A stretch of 64,000 nucleotides of DNA from Deltaproteobacteria bacterium HGW-Deltaproteobacteria-8 (GTDB lineage Bacteria > Desulfobacterota > Desulfovibrionia > Desulfovibrionales > Desulfovibrionaceae), in contig PHAR01000001.1 in assembly GCA_002840405.1 (NCBI GenBank), positions 640,320-704,319 on the forward strand. Reading direction: 5' to 3'. The notes beneath the pieces are model-generated. The model was not told the origin of the DNA. It saw nothing but the letters and a program-made list of their open reading frames with translations, and ran no database searches. Positions 9,245-18,133 of the stretch are shown here, piece by piece. Every line of letters starts with the position of its first letter. Positions within the stretch are counted from its first letter, which is position 1. The position numbers and the translations under genes are program-made.

Positions 9245-9619
9245 CTAGCCCCAGCTGCGGACCTCGGCCACGTAGAGCTCCAGGTCGTTGGGCTGGCCCG
9301 GCTGGTGCTCGTCGGGATACAGCAGCGCGGACATGAAGAAGGGGCTGCCGACCTTCAGGGAGGTGGCGGCGCTCTGGGAAAAGCGTTCCAGGCGCTCGTC
9401 GGCGGTTTCGGACAGCCGAGGCTCCAGCGCCAGCACCAGGGGCCGGGCGTCTGTGGCCAGGGCGGCCAGCAGCGCGGCCTTTTCGCGCATCTTGTCCACG
9501 TACCCGGCCTGATCTGCCTGGCCGTGGATCACGGCCTCGGCCTCGGCCTCGATGGCCCGCACGGCCTTGGCCCGCTGCTCCAGAAAATCAGCCAGTGCGC
9601 TCGCTGCGTTTTTGCTCAT
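9245..9619 (-). CDS. Hypothetical helical protein upstream of the polyferredoxin
   Basis: A 124-residue soluble protein. Residues 1-60 form an Ala/Glu/Arg-rich helix that could be a coiled coil; the rest includes a short beta segment with FFMSALLYPDE. GGAGG precedes the ATG. It is the first gene of a two-gene unit with the polyferredoxin. No family recognised; there is no Cys, signal peptide or membrane span to suggest a direct electron-transfer role. Confidence 0.65.
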   Translation of the reverse strand: MSKNAASALADFLEQRAKAVRAIEAEAEAVIHGQADQAGYVDKMREKAALLAALATDARPLVLALEPRLSETADERLERFSQSAATSLKVGSPFFMSALLYPDEHQPGQPNDLELYVAEVRSWG

Positions 9620-9792
9620 GGATGTGCCTCCGATGTCGTTCAAGTCAGTGTCTAGGTAAGCGCGCCAAGCGGCCTTGGCAAGGGCCTCCCCCCCAGGCCC
9701 GGCCCCCAAGCGCATGCGGGCGTCTGGACAGCGGCCCCGTTTCCCGATACCCCCATGCCCTTGACCCGTACCGAACATCCAGGAGGCCACCA

Positions 9793-10410
9793 GTGGCGAT
9801 ACTTTCCACAAGCCTCGGCCTGACCCGCTACCGGGTGGTCGAAGCAATCCCCGACTCCCTCTGGCGGGAGTCCCCCAAACGCCTGAAGGACAACGCCTTC
9901 CGCGACATCGACGCCACCACCGACGAGCGCAGCTGGGGCTGGTGCAACATCGACAACATGCTGGACATGGAGTGGGCCGAGTCCCCGCCGGAGAAGGGCC
10001 ACTACCTCTGCTTCTCCTTACGCCTGGACACCCGGCGCATCCCGCCCGCTGTGTTCAAGAAGCACTGCATGATCGCCCTGGCCGGCGAGCTGGAGCAGGC
10101 CAAGGCCGAGGGCAAGGCCTTCATCTCCAAGGACCGCCGCCGCGAGATCCGCGAGATGGTCATGCTGCGCCTGCGCGCGCGCAGCCTGCCCGTACCCGCC
10201 GTGTTCGACGCCGTCTGGAACATGCAGACCGGGCGCATCCTCTTCGCCAGCACCAACGCCAAGGCCAAGACCCTGTTCGAGGACCACTTCAACCTGTCCT
10301 TCGGTCTGACCCTGGAGCCGCTGACGCCCTTTTTCCTGGCCGCGAGCATGCTTGGCGGAGACGCCGCCATTTCGCGCCTGGAAGCCCTCGAATCCTCGAA
10401 CTTCGTCTAG
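9793..10410 (+). CDS. RdgC-like protein, N-terminal part
   Basis: A 205-residue protein starting at a GTG seven bases after a perfect AGGAGG. The central segment WNMQTGRILFASTN, followed by a FEDHF helix and FGL, matches the middle of RdgC, a ring-shaped DNA-binding protein that restrains RecA-type recombination. E. coli RdgC is 303 residues; this protein stops after the part corresponding to about residue 200. The missing C-terminal third appears to be supplied by the next gene, 15 bases downstream. The family assignment is fairly firm; the split is my inference. Confidence 0.7.
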   Translation: MAILSTSLGLTRYRVVEAIPDSLWRESPKRLKDNAFRDIDATTDERSWGWCNIDNMLDMEWAESPPEKGHYLCFSLRLDTRRIPPAVFKKHCMIALAGELEQAKAEGKAFISKDRRREIREMVMLRLRARSLPVPAVFDAVWNMQTGRILFASTNAKAKTLFEDHFNLSFGLTLEPLTPFFLAASMLGGDAAISRLEALESSNFV

Positions 10411-10425
10411 ACCAGGAGCATACGC

Positions 10426-10959
10426 ATGGACCTTGCACTGGCAGAACGCGAAAACACCATCCTGGGCCAGGATTTCCTGACCTGGCTGTGGCACGCCACC
10501 GAGGCGAGGCGCGGCGTATTCAAGGACAAGGACGGCCGGGAGTTCTCCCTGCGCATGGAAGAGCGCCTGAGCGTCCAGGGCGGCGACGGCGAGGGCATGG
10601 AGTCGGCTGTGGTCAAGAGCCCCAGCGGCGAGCTCACCGAGGCCAGGAGCGGCCTGCGCTCTGGCAAGAAGGTCAGCCGGGCGCAGCTGCGTTTCGAGCG
10701 CGACCCCGAGGCCTGGCAGGTGACGGTGAAGGACAACGACTTTTCGCTCTCCGGACTCAAGACCCCGAAGATCGAGACCAATGACCGCGACGACGTGGAC
10801 CCAGACGCCCGCGTGCTGGAGAAGCTCTTCCTCGTCGAGCAGTGCCTGGAGCTCTTCGACGGCGTGTACCAGGAGTTCCTGGCCATGCGCATGGGCGCGG
10901 CCAAATGGACCGAGGAGCTGCGCACCGTGCGCGACTGGATCGGCCAGGGCCAGCGATGA
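10426..10959 (+). CDS. Possible RdgC C-terminal part encoded separately
   Basis: A 177-residue soluble protein with no membrane segment. Its second half lines up by eye with the last third of E. coli RdgC: an ELT motif, a GKKV motif followed by alternating strands, an SGLK stretch, an acidic patch (DRDDVD) and a closing hydrophobic helix. The first 55 residues are extra. It follows the RdgC-like N-terminal gene by 15 bases and overlaps the esterase gene by four. A stand-alone hypothetical is the alternative reading. Confidence 0.5.
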   Translation: MDLALAERENTILGQDFLTWLWHATEARRGVFKDKDGREFSLRMEERLSVQGGDGEGMESAVVKSPSGELTEARSGLRSGKKVSRAQLRFERDPEAWQVTVKDNDFSLSGLKTPKIETNDRDDVDPDARVLEKLFLVEQCLELFDGVYQEFLAMRMGAAKWTEELRTVRDWIGQGQR

Positions 10960-11588
10960 GCCCCGCGCGCGTCACCATCGCCGCCTACGGCGACAGCCTC
11001 GTGGAAGGCTGGGGCCTGAACACGGCCGACGGCCTGCCTGCGCAGCTTGAGGCCGCCCTCATCCGCGCCGGGAAGAACGCCCGGGTGCTCAACTTCGGCG
11101 TGGCCGGAGAGACCGCCCCGGAGGGCCTGCTGCGGCTGCCCGAGGTGCTGGAGGCCATGCCCCAGGCCGCCATTCTGGAGTTCGGCGCCAACGACTGCTA
11201 CCAGGGCGTGCCCGTGGAGGAGACCGAAAAGGCCCTCTCGGACATGATCCATGGCCTGCTCGGGGCCGGGGTGGCCGTGCTCATCGCGGGCTGGCGCACC
11301 CGGGAGGACCTCTTCTCGCAGTATGCCGACGACCCGATGCTGGCCGGTATGGTCCCGCTGGCCCCGCCGCTCTTCACCCCGGACTACGTGCAGCGCTTCA
11401 ACCAGGTCCACAAGACCCTGGCCGAGCGCCACGGGCTGCCATTCCTTCCGCACATCCTGGACCCGCTGGGCGAGCCGTTGCCAGGCCAGGCCAGCCATTT
11501 CCAGGCCGACGGCGTGCACCCCAGCGCCACTGGCGCGCGCATCCTGGCCGAGGTCCTGGCCAAGGCCCTGCTGCCGATGCTGCCCTAG
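10956..11588 (+). CDS. GDSL-family esterase (TesA-like)
   Basis: A 210-residue SGNH hydrolase. Block I is AYGDSLVEG near residue 10 (nucleophile Ser14), block II has NFGVAGET, block III is FGANDCY, and block V is DGVHPSATG with the catalytic Asp/His. This matches TesA-type lysophospholipase/arylesterases. TesA of E. coli is exported, but this protein has no signal peptide and is probably cytosolic. Its ATG overlaps the stop of the RdgC-part gene, and transcription ends at the strong hairpin that follows. Confidence 0.9.
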   Translation: MSPARVTIAAYGDSLVEGWGLNTADGLPAQLEAALIRAGKNARVLNFGVAGETAPEGLLRLPEVLEAMPQAAILEFGANDCYQGVPVEETEKALSDMIHGLLGAGVAVLIAGWRTREDLFSQYADDPMLAGMVPLAPPLFTPDYVQRFNQVHKTLAERHGLPFLPHILDPLGEPLPGQASHFQADGVHPSATGARILAEVLAKALLPMLP

Positions 11589-11616
11589 CCAAAGGCGATA
11601 CCCAGGCCCTGACCGT

Positions 11617-11656
11617 GCAAAACGCGGGCTCCCGACAACGGGAGTCCGCGTTTTGC
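11617..11656. terminator. Bidirectional terminator between convergent genes
   Basis: An 18-base inverted repeat with one wobble position and a four-base ACAA loop. The outer arms are AAAA/TTTT rich, giving a U-tract on both strands. It lies between the esterase (+) and the convergent monooxygenase (-) and can serve both. Confidence 0.85.
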
Positions 11657-11674
11657 GTGCGCGACGGGACGGGC

Positions 11675-11977
11675 CTAGGCCAGGCGCTTCCAGAAACCCA
11701 GCGCCCCCGGGGCCGCAAGGCGCGGGCCGACAGCCGCGCGGAACGCGGCCAGGTGGGCGGTCTGGTTGTGCGCGTCCAGGGCGGTCTGGTCCTGCCAGCG
11801 CTCGTAGAAGAGCACCTTGTGCGGGTCCGTTGCGCTGGTGTGGGCCACATACTCCAGGCAGCCCGGCTCGGTGCGCGTGGCGCCGACCACGGCGGCCAGG
11901 GCGGCTAGCTCGGGCCCGGCCAAGGGCTCGGCAAAGGTCAGTTCGGCCAGGAGGGTGATGCTGTTCTGTTCAGGCAT
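11675..11977 (-). CDS. ABM-domain (YgiN-like) monooxygenase
   Basis: A 100-residue protein of the antibiotic-biosynthesis-monooxygenase fold, a small cofactor-free ferredoxin-like barrel. Family marks include TRTEPGCLEY, the FYERWQD strand with the conserved Trp, and an HNQTAHLAAF helix. E. coli YgiN acts on quinols; the substrate here is unknown. AGGAG precedes the ATG. It is monocistronic and ends at the shared hairpin. Confidence 0.85.
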   Translation of the reverse strand: MPEQNSITLLAELTFAEPLAGPELAALAAVVGATRTEPGCLEYVAHTSATDPHKVLFYERWQDQTALDAHNQTAHLAAFRAAVGPRLAAPGALGFWKRLA

Positions 11978-12183
11978 GGGGGGAACTCCTGCTTGGATTT
12001 TGGCAATGCAGCCGTCGAGGATCAGGGCCGCCGTGGCGCGAACCCTATGCGCACCCCGCGCGCAACGTCAACCAGCGCAGCCTGAACCCAGACAACGCAA
12101 ACCTACACAACGCCAATCCGGGCCGCGCAAGCCCGCACGTCCCCTGCCCTTGCTTTTTGCTGGCGCATTGCCTACCTACGCTC

Positions 12184-12813
12184 ATGGACTGGCGCGAAAG
12201 CATTCTCACCCTCTACAGCTCGAACCTGTCCATCAAGGTTCTGGCCTACCTCCTGACCCTGGCCCTGATCACCATCTTCTCCGGCGGCCTGCACGGCTTC
12301 CTGTTCCTGCTCGTGCCCTTCGGCCTCGACTTCATCGGCGCAGGCTACATCAGGCTGAACCACCAGGCCTTCCAGGAAGACGTAATGGGGCTCCTGGAGG
12401 CAGACTGCCTGCGCGCCTGCGGCATCGACAAGGCAAGCCCCCACTTCACGCATGTCGAGGTCACCGGCAAGCTCGACCACTGGCGCCTGGGGGACCTGAA
12501 GACGGACATCGCGTACGGCATGATGGCGCCCAGGGTGGACTTCGTGGTCATCGCCTCGCGCACGGGCCGCATCTTCCCGCTCAAGAGCTACTTCAAGGTC
12601 GCCTACCAGACCGAGGACGCCGGGACGCGCGACGTCTACTACAGCGACATCACCAGCGTCGAACTCTCGGGCAAGGTGCTGACCATGACCACCGCCTCTG
12701 GCGACTCCGTGCCCTACACCGCCCAGGGCGACAAGGCCGAGGAGGCCGCCGCGCTCCTGCGCCAGCGCCTGCGCGAGTTCAAGTCGCGCCGGGGCGATGC
12801 CCCGGACGAGTAG
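12184..12813 (+). CDS. Membrane-anchored protein of unknown function
   Basis: A 209-residue protein with two closely spaced hydrophobic helices at about 14-32 and 34-56, then a cytosolic domain of about 150 residues with alternating strands that resembles a PH-like or YcxB-like fold. No catalytic motif. The ATG at 12184 was preferred over an upstream TTG. It is followed 100 bases later by a diguanylate cyclase on the same strand; whether they are cotranscribed is unclear. Confidence 0.65.
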   Translation: MDWRESILTLYSSNLSIKVLAYLLTLALITIFSGGLHGFLFLLVPFGLDFIGAGYIRLNHQAFQEDVMGLLEADCLRACGIDKASPHFTHVEVTGKLDHWRLGDLKTDIAYGMMAPRVDFVVIASRTGRIFPLKSYFKVAYQTEDAGTRDVYYSDITSVELSGKVLTMTTASGDSVPYTAQGDKAEEAAALLRQRLREFKSRRGDAPDE

Positions 12814-12915
12814 CCCCCCGCTTTTTCCCTCCAGGGCCTTGCGCAACACCGCGCTTGTCGCTAAAGAGGTACTCCCCCTGCGTGACATCGTCCCCTGGCA
12901 CGAGGAGCACACCTT

Positions 12916-13857
12916 TTGGCGAAGCAAAGCATCCGCACCCGCCTGCGCCCCAGCCATCTTGGGCTGCTGGGCCTGTTGCGCCTGTACAGCCTGTTGCTGC
13001 TCCTTCTGCCCGCCATCCCGGCCGGGCTGCTGCTTATCTACACCGACGCGGACCTCCTCCACAGCCGCTTGAACCTGCTGCTCCTGGCCAGCCTGTGCCT
13101 GCCTGTGGTCGCCTCCGCCGTCCTCGGCCACGCCATCGTGCGCGCGCTGCTCGGGCCGCTCAAGCTCCTGCTGGAGGGCGCGGAAAGGGTCGAAAACGGC
13201 GACTACGGCCACACCATCGACCTCTCGAACAACCCTGGAGCACCAGAGGAGATGGTGCATGTGGTCGGGGCCTTCAACCGCATGTCCGACACGGTGCGCA
13301 GGCACGTGGACACCATCCAGGCCACCTCGCGCACGGACCAGCTGACCGGGATCTGCAACCGCAGGCACCTCCTGGCCGAAGGCTACCGCCTCGTCAACAT
13401 GGCCATCCGCAGTGGCAAGCCCTGCTCCTGCCTGATGGTCGACATCGACCACTTCAAGCTGGTCAACGACGAGCACGGCCATCCCGTGGGCGACCGTTTC
13501 CTCATCCACCTCGCCGGGTGCATCGTCACAGCCACACGCGACTCGGACCTGACCGCACGCTACGGCGGCGAGGAGTTCGTGGTCCTGGCCCCCAACGCCA
13601 ACCTCGAAGAAGCCCGCATCCTGGCCGAGCGCATCCGCAAGGCCGTGGCCGATTCTCCGCTCAAGGTGCCCACGGGCGTTTTGAACAACACAGTGAGCAT
13701 CGGCGTGGCCGAGTACAGCATGGAGCCGGAGTTCGGGGCCAACATCCTTGAGGACATGATCGAAAAGGCCGACAAGGCCCTGTACCGGGCCAAGCAGTTC
13801 GGCCGCAACCGCGTGGAAACCTGGCCCTTCGCCCAGGAGCCAAGCCACGCCCCCTAG
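12916..13857 (+). CDS. Membrane diguanylate cyclase (GGEEF)
   Basis: Makes cyclic di-GMP from two GTP. The 313-residue protein has two transmembrane helices (about 17-37 and 50-78), a HAMP-like linker, a short coiled coil, and a GGDEF domain with the active-site variant GGEEF at 217-221 and DIDHFK metal/substrate residues. An RxxD product-inhibition site (RDSD) lies five residues before GGEEF, so feedback inhibition is expected. There is no periplasmic sensor domain of note. The start is a TTG after GAGGAG. Confidence 0.92.
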   Translation: MAKQSIRTRLRPSHLGLLGLLRLYSLLLLLLPAIPAGLLLIYTDADLLHSRLNLLLLASLCLPVVASAVLGHAIVRALLGPLKLLLEGAERVENGDYGHTIDLSNNPGAPEEMVHVVGAFNRMSDTVRRHVDTIQATSRTDQLTGICNRRHLLAEGYRLVNMAIRSGKPCSCLMVDIDHFKLVNDEHGHPVGDRFLIHLAGCIVTATRDSDLTARYGGEEFVVLAPNANLEEARILAERIRKAVADSPLKVPTGVLNNTVSIGVAEYSMEPEFGANILEDMIEKADKALYRAKQFGRNRVETWPFAQEPSHAP

Positions 13858-13876
13858 CCCTCCCCAGGCCCAGTCA

Positions 13877-13905
13877 TTGAACTTGCGCCGCAATTGGCCT
13901 AGAGT
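13877..13905 (+). promoter_or_regulatory. Sigma-70-type promoter for the YcaO gene
   Basis: TTGAAC, 17 bases, TAGAGT. It lies about 80 bases before the ATG at 13987. Spacing is ideal; the -10 matches four of six bases. Confidence 0.5.
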
Positions 13906-13986
13906 CCGCCAGCCCAGGGCGGACATGCCGCCCATTTCTGTCTGATATACCCGCGCCCAGAAACCCCCAGGCTTTCAGGAGCATCA

Positions 13987-15681
13987 ATGCGCTACGAACT
14001 CCGCCTCATGGACACCCTCTCCGGCGTCGGCTGCTTCGCCGCCCACCCCGGAGCAAACCTCTCCTTCGCCGAGATGCTGGAGCACCTGCGCCGACACCCG
14101 CTGGACGACTTCATGCACCAGCACCTGTTGTTCAAGCTGGGCGAGCACCGCACCAAGAAATTCGAAAAGCTCATCGAGGAAGTGCAACAGGACGGATGCT
14201 GCACCGACCCTGCCCTGGCTGCGCTTTTGGTGGAAGCCTGCCTGGGCCACGAACGCTTCGCCCACCTGCTGCCGCGCCTGGCTGGCCTCGACCTGCGCGA
14301 GATCTCGCGCCACACCCCGGCGGTGCACATCCGCTCCTATCTTTTGGCCGACCAGCCCCTGCACAACGAGTGGACCATGCGCATGCAGAGGAACATCGTG
14401 GCCCACGAGGCGCTGGCCGCGCCGACCGGACTGGACCTGGCCGCGCCCTACGCCAAGGACGCCCTGCCGCCCGCAGCCACGATCACGGCGGCGGAGATGC
14501 GCCAGCGCCTGGCCCCGGTGCTGCCCAAGCCCAAGGCCCGTCGCCCAGCCCCGGAGACCTCGGCCCTGGCCCTGGAGAGGCTCACGGAAAAGAACGTGTT
14601 CATCGGCCAGGAGATGCGCCACAAGGCCTCGCTCAGCCCCATCGCGCTGTTGCGCATGTGGCTGGTGGAGCTCTCTGTCACAAGCGGCGCCATGAGCTAC
14701 AGCCTCTCGGGCATGCAGACCAGCTACGGACGGGGCCTGGACATCGAGGCCGCGCGGGCCTCCTACCTGATGGAAGTGGCCGAGCGCGTGTCGTCCTACG
14801 CCAGCATCGGCAGGCAGGGCGTCCTGGGACTGGCCCGGCCCTGCCCGCTGACCTGCGGCTCCCTTGATGAAGTTTCAGCAGGCGGCCGCGCCCTGGACCT
14901 CTCGCGGGTGCGCCTGGAGGTGCCCTACGAGGGCCAGCGCATCCACTGGATGCCTGGCGAGGAGCGCTTTGAGGGTGGCCTGCGGCCCATCCTGGTGCCG
15001 GTGCAGTTCGTGTACCTGTTCTGCAACCTGGAGGAGCAGAGCCTGTTCAGCGCCCTGGGCTCCACGGGCCTGGCCTCGGGCAACACCCTGGCCGAAGCCA
15101 AGGCGCACGCCCTGGGCGAGGCGCTGGAGCGCGATGCCGAGGCCGTCACCCCCTTCGACCTGTCGCGCTGCTTCCGCCTCGCCGCGCGCGACGAGCAGGT
15201 GGCCCGGCTACTCGCGGACTACGAGAAGGCAGGCCTCCACGTATGGTTCATGGACTGCACCTCGGAGTTCGGGGTGCCCTGCTACAAGGCCATCGTGACG
15301 GGTCACCATGGCGATGTGAACAAGGGCATGGGCGCGCACCTCTCCGGCCCCAGGGCGGCGGTCTCGGCCATGACCGAGATCCCCTTCCCCTTCCCCGGCC
15401 CTGCCACCCTGCCCGTGCCCGAGGGGCTGCCCGTGCGCGTGCTGGAGGACCTGCCCGATCACTCCACAGGCAGCGCCGAGGGCGACCTCCTAGTGCTGGA
15501 GCAGGTGCTGGTGGAAAACGGCTACCCGCCCTGCTACGTCGAACTGACGCGCGCGGACCTGGGCATCCCGGCCGTGCGGGCCATGGTGCCGGGCCTGGAG
15601 TGGGTGGCGGACTTCGACCGCTTCTCGCGGCTTTCGCCCCGGCTGTACGCCAATTACCTCCGCCAGTTCGAGGCGCTGTAG
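13987..15681 (+). CDS. YcaO-domain ATP-dependent enzyme, stand-alone
   Basis: YcaO proteins activate a backbone amide by phosphorylation, for azoline or thioamide formation; E. coli YcaO helps RimO modify ribosomal protein S12. This 564-residue protein has a 200-residue helical N-terminal region I do not recognise, then the YcaO fold. The two ATP/Mg-binding glutamate motifs are present as EVAER (near 260) and EALER (near 378). The end is not the Pro-rich PxPxP of azoline cyclodehydratases. No TfuA, E1-like partner or precursor-peptide gene lies next to it. AGGAG precedes the ATG. Its target is unknown. Confidence 0.85.
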   Translation: MRYELRLMDTLSGVGCFAAHPGANLSFAEMLEHLRRHPLDDFMHQHLLFKLGEHRTKKFEKLIEEVQQDGCCTDPALAALLVEACLGHERFAHLLPRLAGLDLREISRHTPAVHIRSYLLADQPLHNEWTMRMQRNIVAHEALAAPTGLDLAAPYAKDALPPAATITAAEMRQRLAPVLPKPKARRPAPETSALALERLTEKNVFIGQEMRHKASLSPIALLRMWLVELSVTSGAMSYSLSGMQTSYGRGLDIEAARASYLMEVAERVSSYASIGRQGVLGLARPCPLTCGSLDEVSAGGRALDLSRVRLEVPYEGQRIHWMPGEERFEGGLRPILVPVQFVYLFCNLEEQSLFSALGSTGLASGNTLAEAKAHALGEALERDAEAVTPFDLSRCFRLAARDEQVARLLADYEKAGLHVWFMDCTSEFGVPCYKAIVTGHHGDVNKGMGAHLSGPRAAVSAMTEIPFPFPGPATLPVPEGLPVRVLEDLPDHSTGSAEGDLLVLEQVLVENGYPPCYVELTRADLGIPAVRAMVPGLEWVADFDRFSRLSPRLYANYLRQFEAL

Positions 15682-15761
15682 CCTGCCAGCGGCACCCGGC
15701 AGAAGCCCTCGGGCTGGGACGGGGGATCGTCTCGCGGCAAATGCACCCGGGCAGTTTCGTG

Positions 15762-15790
15762 TTGCGCGGATGGTGCGGCTAGGGCAGAAT
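15762..15790 (+). promoter_or_regulatory. Sigma-70-type promoter for tRNA-Leu
   Basis: TTGCGC, 17 bases, CAGAAT, with the -10 ending eight bases before the mature tRNA 5' end. The spacing is ideal and the -10 matches four of six bases. Confidence 0.5.
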
Positions 15791-15798
15791 GCCGCCGT

Positions 15799-15885
15799 GC
15801 CGGGGTGGCGAAGCTGGTAAACGCGGCGGACTTAAAATCCGCTACCGGGAACGGTTCGCGGGTTCAAGTCCCGCCCCCGGCACCA
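15799..15885 (+). tRNA. tRNA-Leu (UAA)
   Basis: An 87-base class II tRNA. The acceptor stem GCCGGGG pairs with CCCCGGC, the discriminator is A, and CCA is encoded in the DNA. The anticodon loop CTTAAAA carries TAA at 15833-15835, reading UUA/UUG. There is a long variable arm and a standard GGTTCAAGTCC T-loop region. Confidence 0.97.
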
Positions 15886-15916
15886 CCTCGGCGGAGAGCT
15901 CTGCCCCGCCAACGCC

Positions 15917-15959
15917 AAAAGTCCCCTTCCGGCTATATGCTGCCGGAAGGGGACTTTTT
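15917..15959 (+). terminator. Rho-independent terminator after tRNA-Leu
   Basis: A 17-base perfect inverted repeat with an eight-base loop, ending in TTTTTCTT. The A-rich outer arm on the left lets it also end the convergent oxidoreductase transcript. Confidence 0.92.
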
Positions 15960-16009
15960 CTTGATGAGCAGGGGCCTGGGGTTTGCTGCCCCCCAGGCCG
16001 CCTCGTGAT

Positions 16010-18109
16010 CTATTCGGGCTGGGCCTCAATGCGGCGCACCTTGACGAAGTGCTCCTGCATGCAGATGCCGCCACCGGCCTTGTCCCAGTTGTCCATGCCG
16101 CCGGGCATGAGGTCGTTGTCCGACACGCCACGGCCCTTGGCGCGGCTCTCCACCGGAAGGGTGTGGCCGAAGCCGTGGACCATGAACACCGCCTCGGGGT
16201 GGATGAACTCGGTGACGTAGGCGCGCAACTGGCCGCCCTCGCCCCTGGACGAGGAGACCTCCACCATGTCCATGTGCTCGATGCCAAGATCCTTGGCCCT
16301 GGCCTTGTTCAGCCAGAGCACGTTCTCGGGCATGAGCGCGAACAAAAGCGGGTTGTTCACGGTGTGGCCCTGGGTGTGCAGTCCGCAGCGGCCGAAGGTG
16401 ATACGGAACTGGTCCTTGGGCGCCTTGGCGGGCGAGACATAGGGCGGCAGGGACGGCAACTGGACCTTGTCGAGCTTGTCGGCCAGGAGTTCGATCTTGC
16501 CCGAGGCAGTCTTGAAGGACACAGGCTTGTAGGTGGGCTTTGGGGCCAACTCCACGAAGCCCTTGGCCGCGAAGTCCTCGACGCTGACGCCGGTGCCCTC
16601 CAGCTGCTTGGCCCAGAGCTCCTCCGGCCTGTCCACCGCGAGGGGCTCCATGCCCAGGCGCTTGGCCAGACCGGCGATGATCTCCCAGTCGGCCTTGGTG
16701 TCGAAACGCGGCTGCATGGCGCGTTGGCGCAGGAAGAACTGGGGCTTGAGTCCGCCCTTGCTGGCGATGATGCTCTCACGCTCCAGGTAGGTGCTCATGG
16801 GCAGCACCACGTCAGCGTTCCAGGCCGTGTCAGACCAGGTGAAGGTGATGGCCACGAAGAGCTCCAGCTTCTCCCAGAGCTTCTTCACGGCCGCCGGGTC
16901 GGGGAAGGCCATGAGCGGATCGTGGCGATGGGCGATGTAGGCCAGGATGGGGTACGGTTTGCCCGAGGCGATGGCCTCGTAGGCAAGGTTCACCAGGCCC
17001 GGACCAGCGTCAAAGTGGGTGCGGCCCTCGGCCCAGCCCGCGCCGTCCACGCGCTTCTTCTCCGGCTTGGGGAACAGCTCCGTGAGCTGCTTCAGGCCCT
17101 TGCGGCCCACGTCGCCGGCCTTGCAGGACAGCGGCAGGCCGCCCTTGGCCCCGATGGCGCCCATGAGGGAATTGATAATGTATGCCGTGCGGCAGACGTG
17201 GAACGAATCGCCATAGCGCGCAACCATCCAGCCCGGATGCCAGACAACGGAGGGCGCGGCCTTGGCGAACTGGCGCACAAATTCGCGGATGGACTCAGCC
17301 GTGGCCCCGGTCTCCTTTTCGGCGAACTCCGGGGTGTAGGGCTCGATGAACTCCTTCAGAATGTCAAAATCCTTGACCCATTCCTTGACGAACTTGCGGT
17401 TGTACAGCTTCTCCTTGACGATGACGTTGATCACCGCAAGGTTGAAGGCGTAGTCCGTGCCCGGGCGGATGAGGAAGAAATTATCGGCCTTGGCCCCGGG
17501 CACGTTGGCCCGGATGTCGATGACCGTGAGCTTGCACCCGGCGTCGCGCGCGTCGAGCAGGTCATTGACCTCCTTGACGTTGATGCCTTCCAGGATGTTC
17601 CTGGTCTGCAGCACCACGTGCCTGGCATTTTTCAGGTCGTAGACCAGTTCCTTGCGCCCGCAGCCGAAGATGGACAGGGAGGCGTGCTGCACGTTGCGCG
17701 CGCAGGAGGTGTCGTGGTTGCAGTAGTTGGGCGAGCCGAAGCCGCGCACAAAGGCCTTGCTCAGGTCCATGTACGGGCCGCCTCGGTCTGACCAGAGCAG
17801 GGCCTCGGGACCGTGCTTGGCCTTGATGTCCTTCAACTTGTCAGCCACGTAGTCCAGGGCTTCGTCCCAGGAGGCGACGCGCCATTTCCCCTCGCCCCGC
17901 TTGCCCGTGCGGATGAGCGGAGTCTGCGGGCGCTCGTCGTCGTAGAGCAGGGCCGGCCCGGCCGCTCCGCGCGCGCACAGTGCGCCCTTGAGCCCGGCCG
18001 CGTGCGGATTCCCGAAAACGCTGGCCACGCTTCCATCTTCAACGTCGACAGCGATGGGGCAACGAACACTACACATCCCACACACGCTGAAGACCTGTTT
18101 CCTCTCCAT
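16010..18109 (-). CDS. Molybdopterin oxidoreductase, PhsA/PsrA-like
   Basis: A 699-residue enzyme of the DMSO-reductase superfamily. An N-terminal CGMCSVRC plus a later GALCARG gives one [4Fe-4S] cluster; the molybdopterin-guanine-dinucleotide domains follow, with TRNILEGINVKEVNDL and GRCGLHTQGHTVNN near the end. The stretch NHDTSC near 157 offers a Cys that could ligate Mo or W, as in PhsA/PsrA-type enzymes. There is no Tat signal, so it should be cytosolic, unlike classic PhsA/PsrA. AGGAGG precedes the chosen ATG. The likely electron partner is the ferredoxin gene diverging from the same control region. The substrate cannot be told from sequence. Confidence 0.85.
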   Translation of the reverse strand: MERKQVFSVCGMCSVRCPIAVDVEDGSVASVFGNPHAAGLKGALCARGAAGPALLYDDERPQTPLIRTGKRGEGKWRVASWDEALDYVADKLKDIKAKHGPEALLWSDRGGPYMDLSKAFVRGFGSPNYCNHDTSCARNVQHASLSIFGCGRKELVYDLKNARHVVLQTRNILEGINVKEVNDLLDARDAGCKLTVIDIRANVPGAKADNFFLIRPGTDYAFNLAVINVIVKEKLYNRKFVKEWVKDFDILKEFIEPYTPEFAEKETGATAESIREFVRQFAKAAPSVVWHPGWMVARYGDSFHVCRTAYIINSLMGAIGAKGGLPLSCKAGDVGRKGLKQLTELFPKPEKKRVDGAGWAEGRTHFDAGPGLVNLAYEAIASGKPYPILAYIAHRHDPLMAFPDPAAVKKLWEKLELFVAITFTWSDTAWNADVVLPMSTYLERESIIASKGGLKPQFFLRQRAMQPRFDTKADWEIIAGLAKRLGMEPLAVDRPEELWAKQLEGTGVSVEDFAAKGFVELAPKPTYKPVSFKTASGKIELLADKLDKVQLPSLPPYVSPAKAPKDQFRITFGRCGLHTQGHTVNNPLLFALMPENVLWLNKARAKDLGIEHMDMVEVSSSRGEGGQLRAYVTEFIHPEAVFMVHGFGHTLPVESRAKGRGVSDNDLMPGGMDNWDKAGGGICMQEHFVKVRRIEAQPE

Positions 18110-18133
18110 GACGACCTCCTCGGAGTACACTTC

